From positions 469,808 to 533,807 of the forward strand of contig NW_019775924.1 of NCBI RefSeq assembly GCF_001039355.2: 64,000 bases of DNA. The letters run 5' to 3'. Origin of the DNA: Lingula anatina (taxonomy: Eukaryota; Brachiopoda; Lingulata; Lingulida; Lingulidae). How positions within the stretch are numbered: position 1 is the stretch's first letter; each line of letters begins with the position of its first letter. Under the pieces are notes generated by a model, which saw only the letters and a program-made list of their open reading frames with translations, did no database searches and had not been told where the DNA came from. Of this stretch, positions 23,471 to 35,723 are shown one piece after another. The translations under genes and the position numbers were made by a program.

Positions 23471-23551
23471 TATAATATAATATAATATAATATAATATAA
23501 TATAATATAATATAATATAATATAATATAATATAATATAATATAATATAAT
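23471..23551. repeat. (TATAA)n pentanucleotide array, copy A
   Basis: About sixteen perfect TATAA units. Copy B has a shorter array with one interruption at 30618-30691. Open frames across it, rich in Ile-Leu-Tyr, are repeat artefacts. Confidence 0.97.
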
Positions 23552-23999
23552 AGAACACAACACAGTACAGTGATTAGAAGGAAATATAAAGTTAAAGAAA
23601 ACCAGTTCACTTTTTAACTTAATTTCAAAAAATGACTGAAGCACAAAAATATTAGGATTACTGCCACGCTCCGTGGACATGAGCTGCCGTGTATGATCTT
23701 GAATATTTATTATTTTTTCAACGACATCCGTTGAAATTTTTCGTTTATGAGAAATTGAAAACATACGACATTCATCAACTGCAAATCTTGATTTATCTAT
23801 TTATCAAATTATTGATTAATTAATTTATTTGTTTGCATTATTTGTTCGTTTTGAAAAACCTTTATTTCTTGAACACGAAAAAAATGTTACATCTGCCGCT
23901 GTGATGTCGTGATGAAATCTTCTGATTTCCAAGTACAGCAACGAAATTATAAACGGCGACAGGTTCAAAGGAGCGCCACGGTCGTTCGGTGACCCTGAT

Positions 24000-25100
24000 A
24001 TTTGTTTCTTCAGCGATGGGGTTTGCTGTGACACTTTGTCGTTGACATGAGTAATGAACGAGCCTGTCTCGAAACAAAAAGAAAAATCAGCACCTGAATC
24101 TGCAGCGAAATCCTATCCCCGTTTTGAAGACATGGTAAATGGAGTTGTTGCCTTTTCAGTGCGCAGTCACTGAGGCAGTCACACCTTAGGTTGCAGCCTT
24201 TGTTGAGGTGTCGGTCGGTCCCCGTGATTGATACGATATCTTCACCGTCTACAGCGTTGTCAGGGCCGGGGTTACGCACAGCGATATGTCGAGCATTGTC
24301 TCGTTGATGGATGGCTATGGATGAAGAAGAAGATGAATTTCATTTGTTCGTGAGCCCGGTGGTGACGCGGTTGGGGAAGAGTGGCAAATGGACCCGGGTT
24401 GAAAGTTGACACCATTCTTGACCCCTCGTGTGCAGATAAATTGGAGAGTTTGTTTGGAAAAATAGCTTGTTTTCTTGTTATTTTTTATGTGAAAGGACGA
24501 TGCTTTTGCATGGTAAATAACATGAGCGTTTATATTTGTATAACATTGTTTTTTAAATATCTTTTATGTATGGGACCTACTTGTGCTAAAATTATGTTCA
24601 ATATATCTTCAGCCACCAAAAGCTGTCTAAGCTGTTTGTTTTTTTTTTATAAAGGTTAACTCCTTTAATGTTGGATGTTTAAAAGCTACCACTCAAATAA
24701 ACTTGAAAGCTTTAAAGTTATATAAACGTTGCCTCACGAAGCCTCTTTTCAATATTTGACAGATTCATTCTTAGAATATTTACTATTTAATTTCAATATG
24801 CCATTCTATCTGCCGGGTATCGCCTATTGTTGCCTTTCCTCTGCGTGCGAAATGGCGGTGTCGTTAGCCCAGCACCGGATTTGGTTTCATTTTAATATCT
24901 GCGGGGTTCACGAGGTCCCCTCACCACATCTCTGCCCCACACGATACATCATTTCCAGTCAATATGTGGGGAGGGACGGGGGGGCGTGCGCTCGTTCAAG
25001 ACGTAATTGTCTCATAAAAGAGCGTCTGTATAGTATACCCTAAATGATTAATCAGACCCCTGAAAGTTACGTCCTAAAACCTGCAATTTACATTGAGTTT
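24000..25100. other. Block almost identical between the two copies
   Basis: 24001-24430 and 24660-25080 differ from copy B (31696-32120 and 32350-32770) at only a handful of positions, while the flanking kilobases differ at several per cent with many indels. It contains minus-strand open frames (24279-24010, 24077-23862) and a plus-strand one (24729-25043). The three codon changes in the last are all amino-acid changing, which argues against coding. Could be a promoter, untranslated exon, conserved non-coding DNA or recent recombination. Confidence 0.4.
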
Positions 25101-26688
25101 AATTCATACTTTGAAAATTCTTTCAATAGAACGATATATTTTATCGGCAAAAATTTCAGCAAATAATGTAATTATGGCTGTGTTGCCTCGCTTAGTTCAG
25201 AATTGACGGAAACGTGTTACGGTGTATAATATTTAGCTTGGTTTTGGACACTCTGATACAGTCTTTATAATATTTTAAAGAAGGGGAAAATGTTCTATTT
25301 CTATCAACTTTGAATTCAGTCAATAATATTACTTGTTATACATTACTCTTAACCCACTGGGTACTGGAAAGAGCTTTGGTTTAATGTTTTTGAAAAGTTA
25401 CAGAGAATCATTACAATTTACAACCAATCATAATAAAAATAACATAATCCCCTTTCCATCTGGGGTTTATTTAAATTCTTTTGAAAAAAATTAGAAAAGA
25501 TTACCTAAGTAAGCTTGTTTTTCAATCAATTACTTGCTTTGTCAATTTGCATCCCCCTCTAAAAAACATTTTTAAAAAAATAGCCTTTTGTAAAGCTGCC
25601 TTCCTTTCACTTGGGTTTTCTATTGCGGCAGGTGATATCAAATTTAAAACAAATGGTACATTGTTTGGAAAACTTACCTAATTGAAAAATTATCAGCACA
25701 CAAATGTCGTCGTTACCCAGCTGACTTCTGCAAGAGCGCAAAGAAACACCGGTGAGTGACCTGCAATTAAGACGACGCTTGATTTAAGTCGGTGATTTGA
25801 GACTACTTGAGAATATACTGGTGTTTTTCGTCGCAGATATAAAAATATCAAACATTTAACTGAAGGAAGAGAACTGGCAACAATGACGGTAGTGCATATC
25901 TCGCACGTATTTGCATGTAGTTGGGATCATAAACGTGATTCACTAGCGCCGAAGGAGTTCATGTTTAAAATCATAACCTGTGTTTATAATAGATAGATTT
26001 TAAAAACTGGAATTAAAATTTAGCAGTGCCGACTGTATTTTAAAACAAGCCATGCAATAATGATACTGTTAATTGTGATCATTTTATACACAAAAATTGT
26101 CTTACAGAAATTGCTGCTAGACGTTACACGAATTTGTGAATCCGTTTTGATAAATTGAAAATGCATTTGTTTATTTTCACAGTTTATCAAATAAATGATG
26201 AAATCCCAGAGCAAATTTGCATTTGTCCCCGACTATATTAATTTCTTGTGTAAGTCAAATACAGTAACGCAATGCATTACATTACCAATCACCAGGTGAT
26301 AAAAAGCAATCATCCGTTTTTGGTCTATTTTTGTGATAAGATATTTTAAGAGGAAAACCATTTTTTGTAGCTTAATAGATTGTCTATTAGTTTCTGTTCA
26401 AAAATAATGTAGATATAAATAATACAGTGGGACAATTTCAACCCTTTCAAAACATAAAAACGCGCTGTCAGTCGCGTTAATGATGTAGTCAACGATAGGG
26501 CCCTTAATTCAGACATTAAGCTTTAAGCTGTCAATGGATATAACCCAAAACGCTCCATCTAAGACCACAGTTTGGTTCTCGGTTAAGTCGATATTGCTAT
26601 AAATCCTCAGTCCTTGACAACCGCTGCATATACCTCCCANAAAAAAAAGAAAGAAAACAAACACATCTGTTTAAGATGACTCACTTAC

Positions 26689-26926
26689 TGATTTCTTTCT
26701 CGGATCGAACACACTCTCTCTTCGAGCAGACGATTGGGGGAGATTTTTCTCACCATCGTCTGCTTCCTTGGGTCGTGGACTTTTTTTCGGTTCAACGGTT
26801 TCCATTGATTTAGACCACTTTCGGCTTGTATGTAATTTGTTCCCTTAATGTCATATTTCTCAAATCCTTTTTTGTTCTTAAACTGTTCTTCTTCGCATAT
26901 CTGATACAGGAGAACCAAATTCAAAC
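26689..26926 (-). CDS. Putative upstream exon (copy B)
   Basis: Same 238-bp exon as 19561-19324, with intact acceptor and donor. Two residues differ: Tyr to Asn in ESGLYQW, and Ala to Val in RKKAHD. If the copies are alleles, only one of the two exists per chromosome. Confidence 0.4.
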
Positions 26927-27246
26927 CTGAAATCAAATAAACAAACAAAGGGTTGGCAACTACCATAAATTTGCATACGTTAATTTTGGTTAATATTTCG
27001 AACACTAAAATCTAAGCGGTTAATAAAACACTTGCGAAACGTTGCATCAATAAGAGCTTACACACAATTGTTTGTGAAACGCTCAGTATATTACGTCACT
27101 TCACAACTAGTTAAAAATATTGAATATTTATCACGCGCCTAAGTACGAACCCAATCCTACCTGCGGTCATTTATCTCCAACGTGTCTTAATTGTATCATT
27201 CCAGTTCTCTAACTGCAAATAACAGTGCTTGACACCTCAGTTTTTC

Positions 27247-29466
27247 TGATCCCGCAAACCAATTGTACAAGTACTTTTACCCTTCAGAAACTGAGATTTC
27301 ACATGCCAGCAGCGGCTTTAAAACTCATTTCATTGTCATGATTTAGTTATTTCCCTCTCGCTGACTGCGTAAGAAATGAATGGAGGTACGTCAGCACGCG
27401 CGTGTTTATGTTTACGTAACGAGTTTTGTGACAGAGATGTCACCGGTAGAGACCTTGCAGGCTTAACTTGTTTACTTCTTCGAGGATAGAAAGAAAGACA
27501 AATGCTGAAATGAATTATATGTCAGATTCTTCTTTGAGTCACGTTGAGCTACCTTTCTGAATTAAAATATGCATATGAGTACATTAATTTCAGTGTGATG
27601 TTTGTTACTATTTCTTTGCCTGCCTGATTTCATTGTCCAAAAGGTTACTGTTACAATAATGTCATAAATGTAAGCTCTCTCGACCTCCATAGCACGGTTC
27701 AGCATCACTAGAAAACAAGCACTCGGATTTCAAAAGTTAAAGGGATAACAACTGTTCGTGTGAGATCCATATTTCGCATAAATACTTTGTAAACAACTCA
27801 TAGAAATATGATTAATTCTGTTTTACAACCAAAACGGGCGGTTACCGCAATTACTGTGGAATTTGTACTTGCCATCGGACCACGTAACCCCATTAAAAAT
27901 CTTTTAAAAGATCTCTTAATAATCTCTAATGAGGTTATTACAAAAAAATTTTTTTTAGGAAAAATAAAACATGGAACTGAACGGATTCATTAACCTTAGT
28001 CGTCTAACCCAGGAAAATCCATTATTTGGACAAAATCGAACAGTTGTTATCTCTTTTTAAAAATACTTATTTACCGAGGAGGTGTGAAATCTCTTATCCG
28101 TTGACTTTGGATATACCGCTGCACACGCACAAATGATGAGTTGAAAGTCAAAAATCTCATCTTATAGATTTGAACATTTCAGTGAACACACATAACCGTT
28201 GAGTCGAAAGTCAACAACTTGATACGCGATACGTAAACAACTGCGCCATTTCAGCATGACGAACTCTGTGCCAGCGCGTGAGCACGTGAATAGAAAACAC
28301 CAGCGTTCTTGACCAGTACTCTTGACCCATTTGACTAAGGTCATAGAGGCCGCAGACCACTGATACTGGACAAAAACAAATATCTTAAGGACCATGTGTA
28401 AGGGCGTTGTGTGTTGTTTATGGACTTATTCAGTCTTTTGCACATTTTATAGAAAGTGGGCACTATAAGATATACATTGATGGTCAATGCCAAGATTGCA
28501 GTGTTTTTTTTACAAGGTGTTTACTTGCAGGGCCCCATATTTTACACTGCATATGTGTTTTAACTAATTTTCCATAAGTTTAATTTGCGTACTCTATCTA
28601 ATCCATATGGTTCTTTGTCTTTTGATTTTCCTGTTTATTAGTGTAATTCGCGTTGCATTGTAAAAATGTCTACATCAAAATGTCTCATTTGATTTTCATA
28701 AACGATATTTTAAACCACCCCCCCTTTACTTTTCCCTCTTTCAATCTCTAGAAAGTAAAGACTGGTCATGTAAGGAATAAAGTTATATCACTTTTCAGAC
28801 GCTCAAAGTCCTGTCTGTCCGTTCTCACTTGCAACATGTTGTTCTACTTTAATTTTTAAAAAAATCTATGTTCTTGACATCCAACATGATTAGTCGATCA
28901 CAGTTTAGAATAATTATGAATGTATCGGGAGCTTTGAGAAAAATAACAACTCAGATAGCCTTAAACTGCAGATGCTCTCCACTGCAAAAAAATTTGAAAC
29001 CAGTGAAATCGGATGATGGATGTTGGCACTTGGGTTGAAACGTCCAAAAAACGTAAAAAAAATTGATCCTTATTGAAACGATGAACTGTTTTGTCAGTTT
29101 TTTTAACAATCCTGAATTCATTACGTTCATTCTAACTGATATTTAATTTCGTGTTATTAATTTATTATAAAAGATATGTTAACGTGGCACAAAAATAGTT
29201 ATAAAATATAATTCATTTCTACATTTTTTTCTTGTCTATAGATAAGAGTGTCAAACCTGTGAAGTATCTGACGTCTCTATCAGTACACAATTTATGGAAA
29301 CACAAGCACGTGCGTGTCCAGGTGAGTGTCCCTCCCCCATTCGTTTCTTACGCAGTCAGTGAAAGGGAAATAACAACATCATAACAGTGGAATGAGTTTT
29401 AAAGCCGCTGCTGGCATGTGAAATCTCAGTTTCTAGAGGACATATAAGTACGGGATTGCGGGTAAC
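27247..29466. mobile_element. Foldback element (copy B)
   Basis: Same element as 19887-22140. Its right arm (about 29190-29466) keeps GAGTTTTAAAGCCGCTGCTG, the exact complement of the left-arm CAGCAGCGGCTTTAAAACTC. Copy A has lost that part of its right arm, so copy B is nearer the original palindrome. Confidence 0.65.
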
Positions 29467-30617
29467 CACGAGGGCTAAACTTTATTTCTTTTTTAATCTT
29501 CATACATCTTGGTTCAAAGTTTGAATTGACTAAAAGATTTTAAACCATTAGATTACAACAGAGGCTGTATTCAGTTGCACGTCACATTCCTGTCGATAAT
29601 TCCGTGGTAGAAACTTTCTTCTTTTTTGGTCTGTACATATTTGAAATCGTACCACTGCACTTCACTTTGCCAAACTTACTTGATAAATACTAAATCATCT
29701 CTCTTTCTCTCTCTAATTGCGCCCTTTCTATCTCCCATTTCTACTTTAGTGTCTTCATCTCTCTTTTCAATCTCTCGGATGTCAATAGCAAACCCCAAGA
29801 AAGCATGAAACAATTACGATAGTTGAGAAGACGGCATTGCGATTGGTGGTCCATGAATACCCCGCAATTGCGACAGCTCCCTTGTATATCCCGTCATATC
29901 TGATGGCATATAATGAGGAGCGGTCGATTAAATAACAAGGCACAATCTGAATATACCAAGTGGCTCACACGCTCAGTTTCATTATAATTATATGTTCGAG
30001 TGGATGTTGCTGTTAGATGTTTGAACTGACAGGCTAATACATAACTAAATGGCAAACTGTATTTCAATGTGTGAGCTTAGCGTAGGGGACTCCGCTGAGT
30101 GTTAATAGATTTCATGAAAAAATAGATGCAGTCAGTTAACAGAAGTTCATCATAACGCATCAGCAGGTACACCGCTTGAACACGACATTTTGGCAAGTAA
30201 ACTTTGTCTTTGCTTTCACTAGCTCTGCAAATACATAAAAAGAAAAAAAAAAAAGAAACGTCTGTTATTATACCACGTCGTCCTTGGATGATGTCGTCTC
30301 GTTGAATTATAACCGGTCCTATAGATGATGATGTTGATTAAAAGCAATAATTATGATATCTATAGTACATAGACAATTATAATTGATACAGACTTCGCAT
30401 TAAATAGTGGCGGAGAAAGTGGCAGGTATAAGAACAGAAAAATCAAATGATAGGACGGAGATTTTCGAAAATAAGATAAGTATCATCAAGGAGGTAAAAG
30501 TGCGGATTATGAATTTTCATTCTCGGCGCCGTAGCTTTCGACATTTTTATGCATTCTATTGTGCAAAAATATTTGCTAAAGATACCAATATTAAATGAAT
30601 AAAAATAACTGAAGGAA

Positions 30618-30691
30618 TATAATATAATATAATATAATATAATATAATATAATATAATATAAAATAATATAATATAATATAATATAATATA
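30618..30691. repeat. (TATAA)n pentanucleotide array, copy B
   Basis: Homologous to 23471-23551 but shorter and interrupted by AAAATAA. Confidence 0.96.
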
Positions 30692-30808
30692 ACGCAACAC
30701 AGTACAATGATTAGAAGGAAATATAAAGTTAAAGAAACCCAGTTCACTTTTTAACTTAATTTCAAAAAATGACTGAAGCACAAAAATATTAGGATAACTG
30801 CCACGCTC

Positions 30809-31367
30809 ATTCTGTGTAAGAGTCAATTATATTCTGAACAGCAAACATAACACTGATGACAGTGAAACTGAAAGCAGGAATGTTTTTTGCTTTTGTGAAA
30901 GAGGCCACCATCCCCCCCCCCCCCCCTTATAACGTTGGCGAGATACACTACACTATACCGTTTTTGGCTCCGTTTTCGATAGACTACACATTGAAATACA
31001 GTTTGTCATTTTAAACAGGGGCGGATTTAGGCCATCTTCTGGGTCTTCCGGAAGATGGTCAGATTTTCAAGTTTACATTGACTGGTATCTAATGTTTTCT
31101 GTCGGAAGACGGTCAAAATAGAGGATGGATCAAGAAAGATAATTTGGAAGACTGTCAGAAAATACCTCTGGATCCGCCCCTGAATTTTAGTTATGTATTA
31201 GCCTGTCAGTTCAAAGATCTAAATGCAACATCCACTCGAACATATAATCATAATGAAACTAAGCGTTATAGGGTAGTATATACTGTAATAAGGTATTTTT
31301 ACATGACCTTGGTATTTTTGCAGTTCTGCGAAAAATCTTTTCGTCTTTGGCCAAATAAAGCAAAAAA
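30809..31367. other. Copy-B-specific insertion (~560 bp)
   Basis: Copy A runs CCACGCTCCGTGGACATGAG directly into the GCTGCCGTG that copy B reaches only at about 31370. The segment includes a poly-C run (about 30913-30928) and a 167-bp terminal-inverted-repeat element. Either inserted in B or deleted in A. Confidence 0.75.
31016..31182. mobile_element. hAT-like MITE, 167 bp
   Basis: Starts CAGGGGCGGATTTAG and ends CTGGATCCGCCCCTG, so the termini are inverted repeats beginning CAGGGGCGGAT, a common form of hAT-family ends. It has no coding capacity. Flanks ATTTTAAA and AATTTTAG share ATTTTA, compatible with a decayed 8-bp target duplication. Confidence 0.7.
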
Positions 31368-34300
31368 GAGCTGCCGTGTATGATCTTGAATATTTATTAT
31401 TTTTTCAACGGCATCCGTTGAAATTTTTCGTTTATGAGAAATTGAAAACATACGACAATCATCAACTGCAAATCTTGATTTATTTATTTATCAATTTATT
31501 GATTAATTGATTAATTAATTTATTTGTTTGCCTTATTTGTTCGTTTTGAAAAACCTTTATTTCTTGAACACGAAAAACATGTCACATCTGCCGCTGTGAT
31601 GTCGTGATGAAATCTTCTGATTTCCAAGTACAGCAACGAAATTATAAACGGCGACAGGTTCAAAGGAGCGCCACGGTCGTTCGGTGACCCCGATATTTGT
31701 TTCTTCAGCGATGGGGTTTGCTGTGACACTTTGTCGTTGACATGAGTAATGAACGAGCCTGTCTCGAAACAAAAAGAAAAATCAGCACCTGAATCTGCAG
31801 CGAAATCCTATCCCCGTTTTGAAGACATGGTAAATGGAGTTGTTGCCTTTTCAGTGCGCAGTCACTGAGGCAGTCACACCTTAGGTTGCAGCCTTTGTTA
31901 AGGTGTCGGTCGGTCCCCGTGATTGATACGATATCTTCACCGTCTACAGCGTTGTCAGGGCCGGGGTTACGCACAGCGATATGTCGAGCATTGTCTCGTT
32001 GATGGATGGCTATGGATGAAGAAGAAGATGAATTTCATTTGTTCGTGAGCCCGGTGGTGACGCGGTTGGGGAAGAGTGGCAAATGGACCCGGTGTGAAAG
32101 TTGACACCATTCTTGACCCCTCGTGTGCAGATAAATTGAAGAGTTTGTTTGGAAAAAAAGCTTGTTTTCTTGTTATTTTTTAGTGAAAGGACGATACTTT
32201 TGCATGGTAAATAACATGAGCGTTCATGTTTGTATAATATTGTTTTTTAAATATCTTTTATGAATGGGACCTACTTGTACTAAAATTATGTTCAATATAT
32301 CTTCAGCCACCAAAAGCTGTCTAAGCTGTTTTTTTTAAATAAAGGTTTACTCCTTTAATGTTGGATGTTTAAAAGCTACCACTCAAATAAACTTGAAAGC
32401 TTTAAAGTTATATAAACGTTGCCTCACGAAGCCTCTTTTCAATATTTGACAGATTCATTCTTAGAATATTTACTATTTAATTTCAATATGCCATTCTATC
32501 TGCCGGGTATCGCCTATTGTTGCCTTTCCTCTGCGTGCGAAATGGCGGTGTCGTTAGCCCAGCACCGGATTTGGTTTCATTTTAATATCTGCGGGGTTCA
32601 CGAGGTCCCCTCACCACAGCTCTGCCCCACACGATACATCATTTCCAGTCAATATGTGGGGAGGGACGGGGAGGCGTGCGCTCCTTCAAGACGTAATTGT
32701 CTCATAAAAGAGCGTCTGTATAGTATACCCTAAATGATTAATCAGACCCCTGAAAGTTACGTCCTAAAACCTGCAATTTACATTGAGTTTAATTCATACT
32801 TTGAAGATTCTCTCAATAGAACGATATATTTTATCGGCAAAAATTTCGGCAAATAATGTAATTATGGCTGTGTTGCCTCGCTTAGTTCAGAATTGACGGA
32901 AACGTGTAACGGTGAATGATATTTAGCTTGGTTTTGGACACTCTGATACAGTCTTTATAATATTTTAAAGAAAGGGAAATTTTTCTATTTCTATCAACTT
33001 CGAATTCAGTCAATAATATTACTTGTTATACATTACTCTTCACCCACACGGGTACTGGAAAGAGCTTTGCTTTAATGTTTTTGAAAAGTTACAGAGAATC
33101 ATTACAATTTACAACCAATCATAATAAAAATAACATAATCCCCTTTCCATCTGGGGTTTATTTAAATTCTTTTGAAAAAAATTAGAAAAGATTACCTAAG
33201 TAAGCTTGTTTTTCAGTCAATTTCTTGCTTTGTCAATTTGCATCCCCCTCTAAAAAAACATTTTTATAAAAATAGCCTTTTGTAAAGCTGCCTTCCTTTC
33301 ACTTGGATAATCTATTGTGGCAGGTGATATCAAATTTAAAACAAATGGTACATTGTTTGGAAAACTTACCTAATTGAAAAATTATCAGCACACAAATGTC
33401 GTCTTTACCCAGCTGACTTCTGCAAGAGAGCATAGAAACACTGGTGAGTGACCTCGGTGATTTGAGACTACTTGAGACTATCTGAAGCAATATACTGGTG
33501 TTTTCCGTCGCAGATATAAAAATATCAAACATTTAACTGAAGGAAGAGAACAGGCAACAATGACGGTAGTGCATATCTCGCACGTATTTGCATGTAGTTG
33601 GGATCATAAACGTGATTCATTAGCGCTGAAGGAGTTCATGTTTAAAATCATTACCTGTGTTTATAATCGATATATTTTAAAAATTGCAATTAAAATTTAG
33701 CAGTGCCGACTGTATTTTAAAACAAGTCATGCAATAATGATACTGTTAATTGTGATCATTTTATACACAAGGATTGTCTTACAGAAATTGCTGCTAGACG
33801 TTACACGAATTTGTGATTCCTTTTTGATAACTTGGAAATGCATTTGTTTATTTTCACAGTTTATCAAATAAATGATGAAAGGATGATGAAATCCCAGAGC
33901 AAATTTGCATTTTTCCCCGACTATATTAATTTGTTGTGTAAGTCAAATACAGTAACGCAATGCATGACATTACCAATCACCAAGATGATAAAAAGCAATC
34001 ATCCGTTTTTGGTCTATTTTTGTGATAAGATATTTTAAGAGGAAAACCATTTTTTGTAGCTTAATAGATTGTCTATTAGTTTCTGTTCAAAAATAATGTA
34101 TATATAAATAATACAGTGGGACAATTTCAACCCTTTCAAAACATAAAAAAACGCGCTGTCAGTCGCGTTAATGATGAAGTCAACGATAGGGCCCTTAATT
34201 CAGACATTAAGCTTTAAGCTGTCAATAGATATAACCCAAAACGCTCCATCTAAGACCACAGTTTGGTTCTCGGTTAAGTCGATATTGCTATAAATCCTCA

Positions 34301-35067
34301 GTCCTTGACAACCGCTGCATATACCTTCCAATTATAATACAGTGTAGATTTCTTGTTCGTATAACATAATTCTGCGGCATTCGAACGCCACAAGTATCCC
34401 GTTTCAATTAACAGTGTAAGGTTGCAGTCTTATCGGGGATGTCTTAATATATAGCCGTTTGCCTTTATGTTAGCGATAGCCTGTTTTTTTATTAAAATAC
34501 CTTAACACTGAGTACAATGACGGACCACCGCAGCTGTATCAACATTATGAGAGTAGAAGAGACGGGGAGAAAAAGAGGATAAAAACCTTTTTATCATGCT
34601 GTTTTAAAGGCAGGCGTTTTTGCGTCAAAAAACGGATAGAATTCGGTAGCAGTCGATTGATTTGGGCTTTTAATCGGTTCAGCCGTATGTCTTTTTGTGG
34701 TACGACAAAAATGTACATTTAAAAACCTCAACGTCTCGAAAAAAATCTGGTGGCGTGCCTATTGCTGGATAAGGTAAACGAGGGCAAATTGGTTGGGTTC
34801 CAGATAACGGGATGACAACTTCATGAAAACATTACAGACAAACATTTAGCTATATAAAAAAAAAATTTGTTAGAAGTAAGGGAAAATAGAAGACGCACAA
34901 CCCGGAAACGTATGTTACTGTACATGTACAGTCAACACCGGGACTGATTTATTCAGGCATTTGCCTTACTTTAGTATGAGAACCAAACCATCGAAAACAT
35001 ATTGAAATGAATAAAATGATTAGGTCCAAACAATATAAGTTATAAACAAGCGGTACAAGAACCATTG

Positions 35068-35086
35068 TTTTTTTTTTTTTTTTTTT
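35068..35086. repeat. Poly-T tract
   Basis: Nineteen consecutive T. Might be the reversed poly-A tail of a retroposed fragment; no source sequence is recognised to its left. Confidence 0.9.
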
Positions 35087-35647
35087 GATCTCTGTAGAAC
35101 TCTGTTAAACGTAGAAAGAATTAAAAAAAAAAGAATGCTAAAGCAAACAAAACGTAGGCGACTTTGATCACGACATGATTTCATATTATCTTTTGTTGTT
35201 TTTTTACAGTTCCTAGGATTGTTACCTAACCTTGATTACACAGTAAAGCACCGAAGACGAACAACTGAGGTATGTTATAACGATAAAAAGGTAGATACTT
35301 TGGGTATTATTTGGTAAGTCATTGTCAAAGTCATGTGGAACCATAAAGGTGGAGTGTAGAGACCAAAAAAACAGAATTTGGTTTTAACTTGATGCAACAA
35401 AAAAGGGATGCCTTTCGTTGTTCTATGTACATAAAGCATACGGTGCCATATAGATATTTCATAGATCCAGGCCGCTTTTTGCCGTGATCTTCCTTAACAT
35501 ACATAGCATAGAGTTATGTCGTTCTGACCAGCGCTTATCAGAGCATGTCTCAATAATAGTCCTGTTTGAGTAACTTGCGTGTATGCAAGGGGGCTCACTC
35601 CCATGGTTTACGTCATGCTTTTTACAGCATTTCCATGCTTTTTGTCG

Positions 35648-35723
35648 TGCCCATTTTAACAGCATTTTCATGTTTTACGAAATGCCCATTTTAACAGCAT
35701 TGTCATGCCCATTTTAACCGCAT
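35648..35723. repeat. Three-copy 18-bp repeat
   Basis: TGCCCATTTTAACAGCAT at 35648-35665 and 35683-35700, and with one change at 35706-35723, each followed by a T-rich CATG segment. Spacing is uneven (35 and 23 bp). Confidence 0.85.

Larger units (their letters stand above)
19271..26639. repeat. Allelic/tandem copy A (7.4 kb)
   Basis: This segment is matched throughout by 26641-34330 with scattered substitutions and many small indels. It starts in the same poly-A run as copy B and stops at ATACCTCCCA followed by a single N, where copy B continues uninterrupted (ATACCTTCCAATTATAATAC). Microsatellites at 22401-22442 and 22542-22563 are largely absent from copy B. This pattern fits two haplotype contigs laid end to end. 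Confidence 0.85.
26641..34330. repeat. Allelic/tandem copy B (7.7 kb)
   Basis: Counterpart of 19271-26639. It begins after the single N at 26640 in the same poly-A/GAAAGAAAAC sequence as copy A, and its right end runs straight into unique DNA. The main structural difference is a ~560-bp insertion at 30809-31367. Confidence 0.85.

Noticed and set aside
23296-23764. Minus-strand open frames of 104-106 codons (and 30443-30826 in copy B)
   Set aside because: They are made of the TATAA pentanucleotide array, giving Ile-Leu-Tyr repeats.
24010-24279. Cys-rich 89-codon minus-strand open frame identical in both copies
   Set aside because: It resembles a small secreted domain (RCDCLSDC) but has no acceptor/donor pair that continues the frame, and identity between putative alleles is not evidence of coding. 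Kept only as part of the near-identical block.
24729-25043. 104-codon plus-strand open frame present in both copies (also 32419-32733)
   Set aside because: All three differences between the copies change amino acids and none is silent, which is not what a conserved coding exon shows.
19271-34330. Biological tandem gene duplication
   Set aside because: Contig-end signatures (single Ns, shared start, abrupt end of copy A) favour an assembly artefact from two haplotypes; not excluded without reads.
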